In this document: piece by piece, positions 63,179 through 64,000 of the stretch
Layout of the letters: each line of letters starts with the position of its first letter
Numbering within the stretch: the stretch's first letter is position 1
The notes under the pieces: generated by a model
Told to the model about the DNA's origin: nothing
What the model saw: the letters and a program-made list of their open reading frames with translations, nothing else
The model's database searches: none
Translations under genes and position numbers: made by a program
Source of the DNA: Halomonas sp. ALS9
GTDB taxonomy: Bacteria > Pseudomonadota > Gammaproteobacteria > Pseudomonadales > Halomonadaceae
DNA length: 64,000 nt
Reading direction: 5' to 3'
Assembly (NCBI RefSeq): GCF_001651035.1
Contig: NZ_LXRG01000054.1
Coordinates: 248,001 to 312,000 of the forward strand

Positions 63179-63846
63179 CTCTCTTCCAGGCCATGCAGCG
63201 CGGCGCCTTTGCGCTGGGAGCCTTTGCGCTGGTCACCGCGGGCAGTGTCGCGCTTACCCGCGCGCTGACCGCCGAACGCATAGAGACGCATCAGTTGGCT
63301 TACCAGCACCGCCAGCTTCAAGAAGTGCTGCCCCAGTCGCTGGCGAATACGCCCGTTACCCAAGTGCTGGAAAGCACCTTTACGCTTCCCAATTCAGAAG
63401 CGCTGGGTCTTCCGAACGATAGCCAAGGCTGGTGGGTGAGTGATAGCGAGACTATTAACAAGAGCAGTAACGAGAACAGTAACAAGAGCAGCGCAGTGAT
63501 TTTGCCGGTCATCACGCGGCAGGGCTATAACGGCGAAATCCGCCTACTGGTAGGCATTGATGAGCAGCAGCGTATTACCGGCGTGCGCGTTACCCAGCAC
63601 CACGAAACCCCCGGCCTGGGCGATGATATTGAGCGCAGCCGCAGCGACTGGATCACTAACTTTAACGGTCTGGGATTAGATAGCTTACCGCAGGGCGGCT
63701 GGGCAGTGGCTAAAGACGGCGGTCAGTTTGATGCCTTTACCGGTGCGACGATTACCCCCAGGGCCGTGGTGAACGCGGTGCATAAAGCGCTTCAATACGC
63801 CGCCGATACACCACTACCAATGTCATTTGAGGAGCCCGCCTTATGA
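63175..63846 (+). CDS. rsxG: Electron transport complex protein RsxG
   Basis: A 223-residue protein with an N-terminal membrane helix and a periplasmic FMN-binding domain; the flavin-bearing Thr lies in [15 protein letters not shown] near the C-terminus. A low-complexity Asn/Ser/Lys stretch ([12 protein letters not shown]) near residues 92-103 is unusual and probably a loop insertion. Confidence 0.94.
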   Translation: MTLFQAMQRGAFALGAFALVTAGSVALTRALTAERIETHQLAYQHRQLQEVLPQSLANTPVTQVLESTFTLPNSEALGLPNDSQGWWVSDSETINKSSNENSNKSSAVILPVITRQGYNGEIRLLVGIDEQQRITGVRVTQHHETPGLGDDIERSRSDWITNFNGLGLDSLPQGGWAVAKDGGQFDAFTGATITPRAVVNAVHKALQYAADTPLPMSFEEPAL

Positions 63847-64000
63847 GTCAGTGGCGCGAACTCGCCCGCAGCGGCCTTTGGTCAAACAACCCCGCACTGG
63901 TTCAATTGCTGGGGCTATGCCCACTGCTGGCAGTCAGCGGCAGCGTCGTCAACGCGCTGGGGCTGGCGCTGGCCACGCTGCTGGTTATGGTGGGCGCCAG
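63843..64000 (+). CDS. rsxE: Electron transport complex protein RsxE, N-terminal part
   Basis: The first 52 codons are visible, starting [20 protein letters not shown], then [13 protein letters not shown], the conserved Cys-bearing loop that mirrors RsxA. The start overlaps rsxG by four bases and the gene runs off the window. Confidence 0.93.
   Translation, partial: MSQWRELARSGLWSNNPALVQLLGLCPLLAVSGSVVNALGLALATLLVMVGA

Overview
The window holds the right-hand part of an integrated lambda-type prophage (about 1 to 31.7 kb; its left end is outside the window) followed by ordinary chromosome of a gammaproteobacterium. The host block gyrA-serC-pheA-tyrA/aroA-cmk-rpsA, the pilB-pilC-pilD-coaE-yacG run, an MvaT-type nucleoid protein and rsxABCDGE suggest a Halomonas-like member of the Oceanospirillales. 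The genus is inferred from gene order and protein style, not from a database search.

Prophage. Read on the minus strand from 23 kb to 1, the genes follow lambda order: cro, a cII-position gene, an O-like initiator with three iterons, a P-like gene, small nin-like genes including a VRR-NUC nuclease, a Q-position gene, lysis genes (endolysin, holin, nested Rz/Rz1), cos, Nu1, A, W, B, C with an internal Nu3-like start, D, E, FI, FII, Z, U, V and the first codons of the next tail gene. Read on the plus strand, cI is followed by a BstA-like gene. A tightly coupled 12-gene operon then runs to xis and int, which face a tRNA-Pro gene that is the likely attachment site. Two operator clusters built from the same GTAC-spaced motif flank cI-bstA, as OL and OR do in lambda.

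Accessory cargo. Three places carry plus-strand genes that do not fit the phage core. (1) At 12.2-18.3 kb, between the lysis and Q-position genes, lie an HNH-like gene bounded by integron attC-type core sites, a bacterial Roco protein (LRR-Roc-COR GTPase) and a PHP-AAA/SMC-type ATPase resembling TrlF. (2) At 1.2 kb a small gene sits between U and V. (3) At 30.8 kb a gene of unknown function lies between int and the tRNA. With the BstA-like gene, this makes the prophage a plausible carrier of several anti-phage functions; that role is inferred.

Host chromosome (31.8-64 kb). In order: tRNA-Pro, an inositol-monophosphatase-family enzyme, a CigR/RcnB-like protein, the type IV pilin, pilB-pilC-pilD, coaE, yacG, a Tus-like replication terminus protein, a small hypothetical gene, an AraC-family regulator, an MvaT/H-NS-type protein, rpsA, cmk, the tyrA-aroA fusion, pheA, serC, gyrA, a thioesterase, rdgC, an acyltransferase preceded by a 15-bp triplicated repeat, a small helical protein, metG, a CHASE4-GGDEF diguanylate cyclase and rsxABCDG with the start of rsxE.
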